Under the pieces are notes generated by a model. That model had not been told where the DNA came from. It did no database searches and was given only the letters and a program-made list of their open reading frames with translations. Shown in pieces: positions 32,516 through 41,718 of a DNA stretch of 64,000 bases. The stretch's first letter is position 1. Every line of letters starts with the position of its first letter. Source of the stretch: Sandaracinaceae bacterium (GTDB taxonomy: Bacteria > Myxococcota_A > Polyangia > Polyangiales > Houyiibacteriaceae). The position numbers and the translations under genes are program-made. The DNA is taken from NCBI GenBank assembly GCA_016706685.1, contig JADJJE010000025.1:1-64000 (forward strand), in the 5' to 3' direction.

Positions 32516-33814
32516 TCATGGCGCCGTGCGTTGCTGGATGCGGCGCCACAAGAGCACGCTGGACGCGCTGACCTCCACCAAGAACGACAGCCATCCGGCG
32601 AGGGCGCGCATGCCGAACCCGAAGATGCCGAGCGCGGCCAGGGCGGGGCTGATCACGGTGGCGTTGATCATCACCACCACCGATGGGTAGCGCGGGTCAC
32701 CCGTGGCACGCAGGTAGCCCTGTGCCACGAGCGAAGTGCACTCCAGCACGAGCAGCGCCGCGCAGGCCCACAGCACCACCACGATCTCGTCGTCGCCCGG
32801 CACCAAGCGGGGCCCGAGGATGGGCGCCAGCACGGCCGCCAGGAGCGCCACGCCGCTGGCCCAGCCCACGCCCACGCGCAGCGCGAACGAGGCTGCCGCG
32901 CGCGCCCGCTGGTGCTCGCCCGCGCCGGCCAGCCTCCCGGCCACCAGGCTCACCGCTTCACCCAGCGCGACGGACGGCAGGTTGCCCAGCAGCAAGAGCT
33001 GCAGCCCGATCTGATGGGCCGCGGCGGAGGAGTCGCCGGTGCGCGAGATCATGGCCGCGATGCCGGCGAACGCGCCCGTCTCGAGCAGCTTCTGGCTGGC
33101 GAAAGGCAGACCGATGGTGAGCAGCGCCTTGGTGTGCGCAGGCGTGGCCTCGCGCAGCCCGAAGCCACGCGGGCGCTGCACGCGGCCCAGCCAGAACACC
33201 TGAAGCGCCACGGCCATGACGGTGGTGAAGGCCACGCCGCGCACGCCCCAGTGCAAGAGCTCCACGCTCACCCAGTTGAGCACCAGGTTCAGCACGTTGG
33301 CTGCCACGATGGCGCGCAGCGGCGTGGTGGTGTCGCCACGGCCGTAGAACGCCTCGCGCAGCGCCATGAGCGGGAACAGCATGGGGATGGACAGCGTGCG
33401 CACCCAGATGTAGTCGCTCGCCGCGGCAGCCGATGCGGCAGTGCTGAGTAGCGCCGGCGTCAGGAACCCGAGGGCCACCAGCAGCACCACCGTGGGCACG
33501 ATGGCGCGGGCACCGAGGCGCAGACCCGCACCCAGGTATCCCAGGCTCGCTTCACCGCGCCCCTCGGCCTGGGCCATGCAGATCTTGAGGCCCCGCAGCA
33601 AGGTCCCGGTGGTGATGATGACCGTGAAGATCAGCGTGCCGGCGAGCCCGACGCCGGCCAGCTCGGCCACCCCCAAGCCCGTGACGAACGCCGTGTCCAC
33701 GGCAGACATGAGCGCGAAGGAGAAGGCCGACGTGGCCAGCGGCACCGCGGTGCGCACCAGCTCGAGGCGGTCGGGGTGCGCCCGAAAGAAGCGGTGTTGG
33801 CTGACCGAAAGCAT
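32516..33814 (-). CDS. MATE family transporter
   Basis: 432 aa with about twelve hydrophobic helices in two similar halves, the layout of the MatE/NorM-DinF family of Na+ or H+ coupled exporters. The N-terminal TAVPLATSAFSFALMSAVDTAFV and a later GLPFASQKLLETGAFAG represent the two MatE repeats. Substrates cannot be told; drugs, metabolites or lipid precursors are all possible. The gene converges on the Tudor-like lipoprotein (7-base gap). Its own start lies in a 46-base gap after the next leftward gene, so it may be co-transcribed with it. Confidence 0.88.
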   Translation of the reverse strand: MLSVSQHRFFRAHPDRLELVRTAVPLATSAFSFALMSAVDTAFVTGLGVAELAGVGLAGTLIFTVIITTGTLLRGLKICMAQAEGRGEASLGYLGAGLRLGARAIVPTVVLLVALGFLTPALLSTAASAAAASDYIWVRTLSIPMLFPLMALREAFYGRGDTTTPLRAIVAANVLNLVLNWVSVELLHWGVRGVAFTTVMAVALQVFWLGRVQRPRGFGLREATPAHTKALLTIGLPFASQKLLETGAFAGIAAMISRTGDSSAAAHQIGLQLLLLGNLPSVALGEAVSLVAGRLAGAGEHQRARAAASFALRVGVGWASGVALLAAVLAPILGPRLVPGDDEIVVVLWACAALLVLECTSLVAQGYLRATGDPRYPSVVVMINATVISPALAALGIFGFGMRALAGWLSFLVEVSASSVLLWRRIQQRTAP

Positions 33815-33860
33815 GATCCAAGACTGGTTCCCTGGGGCACGCGCGCGCTCTCGTCAACGC

Positions 33861-34412
33861 TCACACCGGCGTACACGGAGCGGCACACACAAGTCGCAGG
33901 CCACGCAGCACGCGCTCGTGCTCGTGCTCGGACGACGCATCGGTGCTGTTCGCGCTGCGCGCCACGTGGGCTGCCCAGCGCTCTTCCGGGAACGACGCCA
34001 CGTAGCGCTCGTCGATCACGAAGAGGTGGTCACGCGCCAGGTCCAGCTGCGCGAGGGGTGCGCCCAGCGCCTCGAAGCAGGGCACGATGCGCGCATCGAA
34101 CAGCGCCTGCTCCAGCGTCATGGGGCAGGCCTCGAAGGCCCGGTCGAACGCCTCCCACGAGCGCGTGAGCTGTTGCACGCGGGTCAGCGCGAGCGGGTCG
34201 GTGGTGCGCACCACGTGGAGCCCGGGTGCCACGTGCGGGTCGTGGTCATCCAGCAGGACCAGGCCGAAGCCGTGTGCGTGCGCCACCCAGAGCTTCCGCG
34301 CGTGTTGGAGCACCCCCTCGTCCGGTGCGTCCAGCGGGTCCACCGGCGCTGCGCCCAGGGCCAGCAAGCTCACGCGCACTGCGTTCGCGGTGGCTGGCTC
34401 CCCGTCGCGCAT
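33861..34412 (-). CDS. Hypothetical protein, 183 aa, downstream of ABC-F gene
   Basis: No domain recognised. Start at the ATG at 34412 places it four bases after the ABC-F stop; a longer start at 34466 would overlap that gene by 50 bases. The product is soluble, with a hydrophobic core segment AHGFGLVLLDDHDPHVAPG and several His/Asp pairs (DDHDPH, FVIDERY). Coupling to an ABC-F factor suggests an accessory role, but nothing more can be said. Confidence 0.6.
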   Translation of the reverse strand: MRDGEPATANAVRVSLLALGAAPVDPLDAPDEGVLQHARKLWVAHAHGFGLVLLDDHDPHVAPGLHVVRTTDPLALTRVQQLTRSWEAFDRAFEACPMTLEQALFDARIVPCFEALGAPLAQLDLARDHLFVIDERYVASFPEERWAAHVARSANSTDASSEHEHERVLRGLRLVCAAPCTPV

Positions 34413-34416
34413 GACC

Positions 34417-36036
34417 TCAGCGCAGCCCTGGAGCTGCGTGTCCCGACTGGGCCACGTATTCGTCATAGCCGCCGGTGTAGACGCGCGGGCCCTCGTCCGT
34501 GAGCTCCAGCACCCGGTTGCTCAGCGCCGAGAGGAACGCGCGGTCGTGCGAGACGAACACCATGGTCCCGTCGAAGTCGCGCAGCGACTCCACCAGCATC
34601 TCCTTGGTGCCCATGTCCAAGTGGTTGGTGGGCTCGTCCAGGATCAGCAGGTTGGGCGGATCGTAGAGCATGCGCGCCAGCGCCACGCGCGCCTTCTCAC
34701 CACCCGAGAGCACGCGGCAGGGCTTGTCGCCCTCGTCGCCCGAGAAGCCGAAGGCGCCCGCCAGGTTGCGAAGCTGCCCGAGGCTGGCGGTGGGGAAGGG
34801 CCGCTGCAGCGACTCCACCACGGTGTCGTTCGGGTCCAGCGTCTCCATCGCGTGCTGCGCGAAGTAGCCCATCTTGATGCTGGCGCCGAGCACGATCTCG
34901 CCCTTGTCCGGCTTGCCGTGCCCCGCCATGAGCTTGAGCAGCGTGGACTTGCCGGCGCCGTTCACGCCCATCACGCACCAGCGCTCGGTGCGCCGCACCA
35001 GGAAGTCGAAGTCGCTGTAGATGGGACGGTCCCCGTAGCCCTTGCTGATGTGGTCCACCCGGATCACGTCGTCACCACCGCGTGGCGGCTTCTTGAACTC
35101 GAAGCGCGTGCGCGCGCTGCGCCGCGGTGGCTCCACCAGCTCGATTTTCTCGAGCTTCTTCACGCGGCTCTGCACCTGCGCGGCGTGGCTGGCGCGCGCC
35201 TTGAACCGGTCGATGAAGGCCTGCTCTTTGGCCAGGCGGGCCTGCTGCCGCGCGAACTGCGCCTCCTGCTGCACGTCCTGGATGGCGCGCTGCTGCTCGT
35301 AGAAGTCGTAGTTACCCGTGTAGGTGGTCAGCTCGCCACCGTCGATGTCCACGATCTTGGTGACCAGCCCGTTGAGGAACGCGCGGTCATGCGACGTGAG
35401 CACCAGCGCCCCCTCGAACGCCCGCAGGTAGCTCTCGAGCCAGATGATGGACTCGATGTCGAGGTGGTTGGTGGGCTCGTCCAGCAGCAGCGCCTTGGGC
35501 CGCATGAGCAGGATGCGCGCCAGCGCCACGCGCATCTTCCAGCCGCCGGAGAGCGCGTCCACGGGGCCGTCCATGACCTCTTGGCGGAAGCCGAGGCCCG
35601 CGAGCACCTCGCGCGCGCGCGCCTCGAGCGAGTAGCCGCCCAGCTCGTCGTAGCGCGCCTGCACGTGGCCGAAGCGGTCCACCAGCGCGTCCAGCTCGTC
35701 CATGCGGTCCGGGTCGGCCATGGCGTTCTCGAGCTGCGCCAGCTCCTCGCCCACCACGGACACTTCGCCCGCCCCGGCCACCGTCTCGGCCACCACGCTG
35801 CGCCCGGACATCTCGCCCACGCTCTGGCTGAAGTAGCCGATGGTCACGCCCTTCTCCACCACGATGTTGCCGCTGTCGGGCGGCTCCTCGCCCACGATCA
35901 TGCGGAACACGGTGGACTTCCCTGCGCCGTTCGGGCCCACGAGGCCGATGCGGTCTCCCGCGAACGCGCCCATCGAGGCTTCGAGGAAGAGGATCTGACG
36001 ACCATGCTGCTTGCTGACGGAGTCTAGGCGGATCAC
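34417..36036 (-). CDS. ABC-F family ATPase (EttA/Uup type ribosome-associated)
   Basis: 539 aa from a GTG at 36036, which gives the normal family N-terminus VIRLDSVSKQHG; upstream in-frame ATGs lie in the divergent gene. Two ABC domains with Walker A GPNGAGKST (34-42) and GVNGAGKST, signatures LSGGWKMRVALA and LSGGEKARVALA, and Walker B LLLDEPTNHLD and LILDEPTNHLD. A charged ABC-F linker (ARASHAAQVQSRVKKLEK) lies between them. There are no membrane domains, as expected for cytosolic translation factors that act at the ribosomal E site. Self-resistance to an antibiotic is possible but not indicated by context. Confidence 0.93.
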   Translation of the reverse strand: MIRLDSVSKQHGRQILFLEASMGAFAGDRIGLVGPNGAGKSTVFRMIVGEEPPDSGNIVVEKGVTIGYFSQSVGEMSGRSVVAETVAGAGEVSVVGEELAQLENAMADPDRMDELDALVDRFGHVQARYDELGGYSLEARAREVLAGLGFRQEVMDGPVDALSGGWKMRVALARILLMRPKALLLDEPTNHLDIESIIWLESYLRAFEGALVLTSHDRAFLNGLVTKIVDIDGGELTTYTGNYDFYEQQRAIQDVQQEAQFARQQARLAKEQAFIDRFKARASHAAQVQSRVKKLEKIELVEPPRRSARTRFEFKKPPRGGDDVIRVDHISKGYGDRPIYSDFDFLVRRTERWCVMGVNGAGKSTLLKLMAGHGKPDKGEIVLGASIKMGYFAQHAMETLDPNDTVVESLQRPFPTASLGQLRNLAGAFGFSGDEGDKPCRVLSGGEKARVALARMLYDPPNLLILDEPTNHLDMGTKEMLVESLRDFDGTMVFVSHDRAFLSALSNRVLELTDEGPRVYTGGYDEYVAQSGHAAPGLR

Positions 36037-36091
36037 GGCGCGCAACCTGACAGCTCGCGGTCGTGCACTCAACCCGGTTACCATCATCCGC

Positions 36092-37171
36092 ATGCGGCGT
36101 CGCAGATTCCTGGCCGGTGGTCTCATCGTGCTCTCGCTGGCGGTCCTCGCCGGCGTCGTCTGGTTCTCGGAGCCGGTACAAGACGCGCTCATGAACCGCG
36201 TCGTCCAAGGCCGGGCCGCCCAGCGCCGCTACCTGCACGACCCGAGCGCGCTCCACGTCGTGTTCTGCGGCACGGGGTCGCCCTTGCCCGATAGGCGTCG
36301 CGGGCCGCCCTGCATCGCCGTGTACGCGGGGGAAGAGCTCCTGCTGGTGGACGCCGGCGATGGCGCCGCGTCGCGCCTGGGCATGATGCGGGCGCCCGTG
36401 GGTCAGCTCGGGACGGTGCTGCTCACCCACTTCCACAGCGACCACATCGGAGGGCTCGGTGACGTGGTGCTCCAGAGCTGGGCTGCCGGGCGCCGCGAGC
36501 CGCTGCAGGTGTATGGGCCCCCCGGGGTGGAGAGTGTCACCGCGGGCTTCGAGGCCGCCTTCGCGCTCGACTCGAGCTACCGCACCGCGCACCACGGCCC
36601 GGAGTGGATGCCCCCGTCTGGGGCGCGCATGACGGCCCGTGTGGTGCAGGTGGCTGGCCCCGACGACGTGGTCACCGTGTTCGAGCGTGGCGAGCTGCGC
36701 GTGCGCGCCTTCGCCGTGGACCACAGCCCGGTGCACCCCGCCTACGGCTATCGCGTGGACTACCGGGGCCGCTCGGTGATCTTCAGCGGCGACACCATCC
36801 AGCAAGACATCCTCGCGCGCGTGGGTCAGGGCGCGGACGTGATGGTCCACGAGGCGCTCGCACCGCACATGATGCTGGCGGTGGCGGACCAGCTGGAGCG
36901 GGCAGGCGACCGTCAGCGCGCGCAACTCGTGCGGGACACGCTGAGCTACCACGCCACCCCGGTGCAGGCGGCCGAGACCGCCAACGCGGCGGGGGTCCGC
37001 CTGCTGGTCTACAGCCACGTCGTCCCGTCGCCGCCCAACCTCGTGGCGGAGCGCGTGTTCCTGCGCGGGGTGCCGGAGGTGCGGGGCGGCGGGCTCGTCT
37101 TGGGCTTCGATGGCCTGCACCTCGAGCTCCCGGTGGGCTCGACGGACATCCGGCAGCACGAGCTCGACTGA
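36092..37171 (+). CDS. Membrane-anchored metallo-beta-lactamase fold hydrolase (RNase Z/arylsulfatase-like)
   Basis: 359 aa from the ATG at 36092 (MRRRRFLAGGLIVLSL). A Tat-like RRRRF head and one hydrophobic segment export or anchor it. The metal motif HFHSDHIGG at 113-121 follows the VVFCGTGSPLPDRRRGP opening typical of the RNase Z-like branch. Further metal ligands appear in AVDHSPVHPAYGYRV, FSGDT, and a late YSHVVPSP. The export signal argues for hydrolysis of an extracytoplasmic small ester rather than tRNA processing. It is divergent from the ABC-F gene, 55 bases away. Confidence 0.88.
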   Translation: MRRRRFLAGGLIVLSLAVLAGVVWFSEPVQDALMNRVVQGRAAQRRYLHDPSALHVVFCGTGSPLPDRRRGPPCIAVYAGEELLLVDAGDGAASRLGMMRAPVGQLGTVLLTHFHSDHIGGLGDVVLQSWAAGRREPLQVYGPPGVESVTAGFEAAFALDSSYRTAHHGPEWMPPSGARMTARVVQVAGPDDVVTVFERGELRVRAFAVDHSPVHPAYGYRVDYRGRSVIFSGDTIQQDILARVGQGADVMVHEALAPHMMLAVADQLERAGDRQRAQLVRDTLSYHATPVQAAETANAAGVRLLVYSHVVPSPPNLVAERVFLRGVPEVRGGGLVLGFDGLHLELPVGSTDIRQHELD

Positions 37172-37215
37172 GAACCTGCTCGGTCACCGCGCGGGCGGGC
37201 TACACTCCGCCCGCC

Positions 37216-37818
37216 ATGCGCCAGGACCTGCTCGCTCGCCTCAAGCTCCCCCCACGCCGCTTTCGTCGGCTCGTGCTCTTCGCCATGTTGGTGCCCACCA
37301 TCGGGTTCTCGTGGGGCGTGCGCACGCAGGGTTGCAACGTGGACACGCCGGTGGCTCTGCTGCCTCCCATTCGCACCCTGAGCTTCGCCGACGCCGACAT
37401 GGCTTGGCTGCTGGCGCTGGCGCTCGTGTGGCTGGTGGCGCCCATCGGCATCGAGCGCGTGGCGAGCGTGGGGAAGCGCGCGTTGCTCAACCTGGCGAGC
37501 GCGCTCGTCGGCGGCTTCCTCGCGTTCGTCGCGCTCTTCGCCGCGATCTTCACCGAGACCATCTTCGGGCGCTTGCTCGCGGTCTCCATCGCGGGCGGCA
37601 TCGGCATGACCTGCATCGGCGCGCTGGTGGTGGAGGCCTGGTCCTGGGTGGTCACCGACGTGGTCGCCGCGTTGCGCCGCCGCAGAGCGTCAGTCGAAGG
37701 GCGGCCTTCAGCGCCAGGGGCCGCGAGCGAAGTCGTCGTAGCGGACCGGGTCGCCGGGGAAGAGGGGGGTCTGCCAGGCGACCGGGACGCGGTCGAAGAC
37801 GAAGCTGGACGGGTCTGA
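37216..37818 (+). CDS. Membrane protein of unknown function, 200 aa
   Basis: Start at the ATG at 37216, shortly after the hydrolase stop, so the two may be co-transcribed. Four hydrophobic helices span about residues 20-36, 62-80, 90-115 and 120-145, followed by a polar tail. The last ~37 residues are antisense to the 3' end of the convergent glycosidase gene, a 111-base overlap, and have low-complexity character. The true C-terminus may therefore be shorter in the cell if a base is wrong here. No family recognised. Confidence 0.65.
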   Translation: MRQDLLARLKLPPRRFRRLVLFAMLVPTIGFSWGVRTQGCNVDTPVALLPPIRTLSFADADMAWLLALALVWLVAPIGIERVASVGKRALLNLASALVGGFLAFVALFAAIFTETIFGRLLAVSIAGGIGMTCIGALVVEAWSWVVTDVVAALRRRRASVEGRPSAPGAASEVVVADRVAGEEGGLPGDRDAVEDEAGRV

Positions 37819-38952
37819 CGCCCAAGGCGCCGCGAACGCGTCGCGCAGCACGTCTTCGGCCAGCTTGGTGTGCGGGCTGAAGCCCCACCAGGCCTCCTGC
37901 GACACATCGTCGAGGCTGGCGTAGTAGCGCCATACGAAGAACCCCGCGAACCACCGCTCGCCCAGGAACGCGCGGAACATGGCCTCGAGCGCACGCGCTT
38001 GCTCGCGCTCGTCGATGACCACGCCCTCCATGCCGTCGGGCCAGAGCCAGGGTTCAACCGCCGCGTCGGCGCGCGTGGTGTAGCCCACCTCCACGAACAG
38101 CACGGGTCGCTGAATGGTCTCGGCCAGCACGGCCACGTCACGCGCGCGCTGCATGGCACCCTCGAGGTACTGCTGGTCGGTGGCGCCGTTGGCTTGCGCC
38201 AGTGGGTAGAACGCGTTGACGCCGATGAAGTCCAGCTGGTCCCAGAACAGCACGTCCTCCACCTCGTCCCAGTTGGCGCTGTAGGTCAGCAGCCCCGGGA
38301 AGATGGCGCGCACGTCGCGGATGAGCTCGGTCCAGAAGCGTGGGAAGCGCCCCGACCAGCTCTTGCACTCCACCCCCAGGCTCAGCGCGTCGGCGCCTGC
38401 GTCGGCGGCGTCCTGCGCCCAGCGCAAGAGGAACGCGCGGTAGCTGTCTTGGTAGGCCAGCCAGCCCTCGGGGCTGCCCGGGTCCACCTCGCCGCGCCAG
38501 CCTTCGGTCTCCACCCACAGGTGCGGGATCACCAGCACGCGGATGCCGCGCTCGCGGGCCTGCTGAATCATGCGCCGCACGGCCACGCGGTTGTCTTCGT
38601 AGGGCGCCTCGAAGTCCATCTGGATGTCCGTGCTGGACAGGGACCACAGCCGCCCGAACGGCGTGAGCGACACCCACGTCACGCCCATCTCGGCCAGGTG
38701 GTCCAAGAGCGCCGCGCTGTAGGGCGTGCCGTAGCCGCGCCCCGGCTGCTGCGAGGACTCGATGGGCCCAATGGTCACCCCGCGGATGCCGCCACGCTGA
38801 GTCTCGGTCCACGCCAACGGGCCGCCCGTCACGAGCTGCGCCTCGGAACGCGATGCCACGCCCAGCACCAGCCAGGCGGTGAGCGCGAGGAAGAGCGGCG
38901 TGAGCGTGCGGACCACGGGCAGGGGGGTAGCAGACGCCTCGCGGGGGTGCAC
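37708..38952 (-). CDS. GH113-like glycoside hydrolase (secreted TIM barrel)
   Basis: About 414 aa from a GTG at 38952; a GTG at 38916 is an equally good choice, and both keep the signal peptide LFLALTAWLVLGVASRSEA. The barrel shows the family run: RGVTIGP at the first strand, MGVTWVSLTPFG, IRVLVIPHLW, the acid/base glutamate in SLGVECKSW, LTYSANWDEV, LDFIGVNAFYPL, and the nucleophile glutamate in PVLFVEVGYTT. GH113 enzymes cleave beta-1,4-mannans. It is probably periplasmic or secreted. The gene is divergent from a glutaredoxin gene. Confidence 0.8.
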   Translation of the reverse strand: MHPREASATPLPVVRTLTPLFLALTAWLVLGVASRSEAQLVTGGPLAWTETQRGGIRGVTIGPIESSQQPGRGYGTPYSAALLDHLAEMGVTWVSLTPFGRLWSLSSTDIQMDFEAPYEDNRVAVRRMIQQARERGIRVLVIPHLWVETEGWRGEVDPGSPEGWLAYQDSYRAFLLRWAQDAADAGADALSLGVECKSWSGRFPRFWTELIRDVRAIFPGLLTYSANWDEVEDVLFWDQLDFIGVNAFYPLAQANGATDQQYLEGAMQRARDVAVLAETIQRPVLFVEVGYTTRADAAVEPWLWPDGMEGVVIDEREQARALEAMFRAFLGERWFAGFFVWRYYASLDDVSQEAWWGFSPHTKLAEDVLRDAFAAPWASDPSSFVFDRVPVAWQTPLFPGDPVRYDDFARGPWR

Positions 38953-39015
38953 CCTGCTGGTGCGCCCCGTAACGCGGATGGGGCCCCGCTCGACAGACAC
39001 CCGTAAGGAAGCCCC

Positions 39016-39282
39016 ATGACCGCCGCACCCGTGAAGATCTACGTGACCGCGTACTGCCCCTACTGCCACGCGGCCCTGCGCCTGCTGGACGACAAGGGCG
39101 TGACCTACGAGCGCGTGGACGTGGACGGTGACCGCGCGGCGCGTGCGTGGCTGCGCGACGAGACCGGCCAGAGCACGGTCCCGCAGGTCTTCATCGCTGG
39201 CCGCTCGGTGGGTGGCTACAGCGACATCGCTGCGCTGGACCGGCGCGGTGAGCTGGACGTCTTGCTGCACCCCCCCGCCTGA
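39016..39282 (+). CDS. Glutaredoxin (dithiol, CPYC)
   Basis: 88 aa thioredoxin-fold protein, the usual glutaredoxin length. The redox motif is CPYC (14-17). The TVPQVFI cis-proline loop and GGYSDIAAL glutathione-binding segment are in place, so it should reduce disulfides with glutathione or an equivalent thiol. The ATG at 39016 is preceded by AAGGAAG, a good ribosome-binding site. It stands alone between a divergent glycosidase and a convergent coiled-coil gene. Confidence 0.95.
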   Translation: MTAAPVKIYVTAYCPYCHAALRLLDDKGVTYERVDVDGDRAARAWLRDETGQSTVPQVFIAGRSVGGYSDIAALDRRGELDVLLHPPA

Positions 39283-39321
39283 GCCACTGGAGCGCGGGGC
39301 GGGGGGGCGAGCGGTGCAGCG

Positions 39322-41571
39322 TCACTCCGCAGCGAGCGCGTTGTTCTTCTGGTCTTCCAGCAGCCCGAGGCCAATGGCCATGGCGCGGCGGGCGCGCTCG
39401 AGCAGCTGCTCGTCGGTCGCGATCTTGGCGGTGGCGCGCTCCACGCGCTCCGTGAGCACGGCGTTGGCAGCGGTGAGGCTGGCCACCTGGCTCTCGGCGT
39501 CGGCCTTGCCCGTCTCGAGCGCCGCGATGGTGGCGGCCTGCGCGGCGGTCTGGGCTTCCAGCTCGTCGCGCTCGCTGGTGCGCGTGCCCAGGTCCGTGAG
39601 CAGCTGATCGCGCTCCTCCTCGGTCATGGCCAGCCGCGAGTTGAGGCTGGACTCGCTCTCTTCCAGCGCGGCGATGCGTGCCCGCGCGCTGCCGAGTGAT
39701 TCGTCGAGGCCAGTGGCCTCGGCGCTCTTCGTGGCGAGCTCCGTCTCGAGCTGCGCCACCTTCGCGGTGAGGTCCGTGCCCTTGGCAGACGCCTCGGCCA
39801 GCTTGCTCTCGGTCTCCGCCAGCTTGCGGCCCACCAGCGCCAGCTGCTTGCTGTGCTCGGCTTCGGCGGTGGCGATGGCGCTCTGCTTCTCGCCGGCCAG
39901 TGCCGCCTCGCGTGCTGCGAGCGTGCTGGCTGCGGTGTCGCGCTCGCTGGCCACGCGGGCCTCGAGCTCGGCGGCTGCTGCAGCCGCGTTCTGCGCCATG
40001 AGCCCCTCGAGCTCGGCACGCAGGGCCGAGAGCGCCGACTCCTGTGCGCTCGCGGCGTTGCTCTCGGCTTCGGCCAGCGCATTCGCGCGGGCTTCGTCGC
40101 GGGCGCGCAGCTCGTCGGCGTGCGTGGCGGCGCGCGCGGCGGCCTCGGCGCTCAGCTCGGCGCGCAGGGCCTCGAGGGCGGCGGCGTGGTTGCCCGCAGC
40201 CTCCTCCATCTGTGCCGCCTGCGTGGCGCGCAGCCCCGCGAACTCGCCGTCCTTGGCCTCGCGCAGCGCGGCGAGCGCAGCGGCCCCGGCGGCAGCGGCA
40301 GCCGCGGTGGCCTCTTCGCCCTTGGCGCGAGCCTCATCGCGCTCGGACTCGGCCTTGGTGGCCTTGGCCTCGGCCCGCTCGATGCGGTGCTTGAGGTCCT
40401 CGGCCCGCTTCGCGCCGGCTTCCTTGTCGGCGCGCAGGGCGGACATCTCTTCTTCGGAGCGCACCTTCTCGCGCTCCAGCACCAGCAGCTTGTCTTCGTA
40501 GTCGGCCGCCTTGCGCTCGGCCGCCAGGTTCTTGTCGTTCAGGTCGAGCAGCTGGCGCTCCTTCGACGTGATCTGGTCGCGCAGCTCCAGCAGCTCCTTG
40601 TCCTTGCGGTTCAGGGCCTCGCGCAGGTCCAAGAACTCACGGCTCGACACGCCGCCGCTCTTGGTGGCCTGATCGCGCAGCGCAGAGACCTCGGTCTTGA
40701 GCACGGCGGCTTCGTTGGCCTGCGACTTGGCGGCGGTGAGCTCGCGCTCGAGGCCCGCCAAGCGCGACTCCAGGGTCTCCACACGCTGGGTGGCCTCGGC
40801 CGCGCGGCTCTCGGCGTCACGTGCCTTGCCGTCGGCGTCTTGGGCACGCCCCTCGGCGTCGCGAGCGCGCTCTTCGGCGGCGCGCAGGGCGCCCGTGTCC
40901 ACGGCAGGCGCCGCGATAGGTGCAGGGGCGGGCGCAGGCGCCGCCACGGGAGCAGGGGCCGCCACCGCGCGTATGGGCTCGGGCTCGGGCTCGGGGGGCG
41001 CCACCGTGTCCATGGCGGGTGAGTCGTCCTGCAACTCGCCCAGCATGTCCTCGAACTCGCTGACCTCGGCGGCCACCTCTTCCACGGCCACCGCTTCCAT
41101 GGCGGGCTCGTCGTCTTCGAGCAGGAGCGAGTCGAAGGCGTCGTCCGTGAAGGCCTCCACCTCTTCTTCCGCAGGCGCCCCGCCGCCGTCGGCGTCGAGG
41201 GGCACGAGGCGCGCGCAGATGTCGAAGAGCCCGTCGAACGAGACCGGCTTCTTCACGTACTCGTCGGCGCGGGTGCGGAGCTTCTTGTGCTGCTCGAAGA
41301 TCTCGTCGGCGTTCGCGTCGCTCGACAGGATCACCATCGGGATCTCGGCCAGGGCCGGGTCCTTCTTGATCTTCTTGCAGACCAAGAACCCGTTCATCCC
41401 GTCGAGCTCGATGGCGAGCAGGATCAGCGTGGGCGGTGTGGCCTCGGCGTGCGCGATGCCCGCCTTGCCGTCGGCCACCACGGTGACGGTGGCCCCGACC
41501 TGCCCAAAGCCCGCCGAGAGCTGCTCGGCAAAGGCGCTGTCCTTCTCAAACACAAGAATCCGCTGCGACAT
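39322..41571 (-). CDS. FrzS-like pseudo-receiver / long coiled-coil protein
   Basis: 749 aa; the ATG at 41571 has AGGAG in front. Residues 1-125 form a receiver domain, but the phosphoacceptor position in LLAIELDG is Ala53 instead of Asp, while the Lys before the conserved Pro (VKKP, Lys108) is kept. It is therefore a pseudo-receiver. An acidic Pro/Ala-rich linker (~130-235) is followed by roughly 500 residues of Ala/Glu/Lys heptads, a very long coiled coil. This is the architecture of FrzS, the pole-localised motility protein of Myxococcus xanthus. A scaffold or polar-positioning role is likely. A good promoter lies 84 bases upstream. Confidence 0.82.
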   Translation of the reverse strand: MSQRILVFEKDSAFAEQLSAGFGQVGATVTVVADGKAGIAHAEATPPTLILLAIELDGMNGFLVCKKIKKDPALAEIPMVILSSDANADEIFEQHKKLRTRADEYVKKPVSFDGLFDICARLVPLDADGGGAPAEEEVEAFTDDAFDSLLLEDDEPAMEAVAVEEVAAEVSEFEDMLGELQDDSPAMDTVAPPEPEPEPIRAVAAPAPVAAPAPAPAPIAAPAVDTGALRAAEERARDAEGRAQDADGKARDAESRAAEATQRVETLESRLAGLERELTAAKSQANEAAVLKTEVSALRDQATKSGGVSSREFLDLREALNRKDKELLELRDQITSKERQLLDLNDKNLAAERKAADYEDKLLVLEREKVRSEEEMSALRADKEAGAKRAEDLKHRIERAEAKATKAESERDEARAKGEEATAAAAAAGAAALAALREAKDGEFAGLRATQAAQMEEAAGNHAAALEALRAELSAEAAARAATHADELRARDEARANALAEAESNAASAQESALSALRAELEGLMAQNAAAAAAELEARVASERDTAASTLAAREAALAGEKQSAIATAEAEHSKQLALVGRKLAETESKLAEASAKGTDLTAKVAQLETELATKSAEATGLDESLGSARARIAALEESESSLNSRLAMTEEERDQLLTDLGTRTSERDELEAQTAAQAATIAALETGKADAESQVASLTAANAVLTERVERATAKIATDEQLLERARRAMAIGLGLLEDQKNNALAAE

Positions 41572-41654
41572 GCTGCTCCTTCGCCCCCGTCGCACGGGCG
41601 CTCGAGGGGTCTCGCGCTCGGTCGGGTGGACCCAAAGGCGCCACGGGGAGCCGC

Positions 41655-41684
41655 AGGATAGTTCGCGCCGGAATCGCGTGTCAA
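41655..41684 (-). promoter_or_regulatory. Sigma70-type promoter for the FrzS-like gene
   Basis: On the minus strand, TTGACA (41684-41679) and TATCCT (41660-41655) are separated by 18 bases. The -35 is a perfect consensus and the site is followed by an 83-base leader to the FrzS-like start. It is the best promoter match seen in the window. Confidence 0.6.
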
Positions 41685-41718
41685 CGATTGGTGCGCGTGG
41701 AAACCTGTCTGGTTTTGG

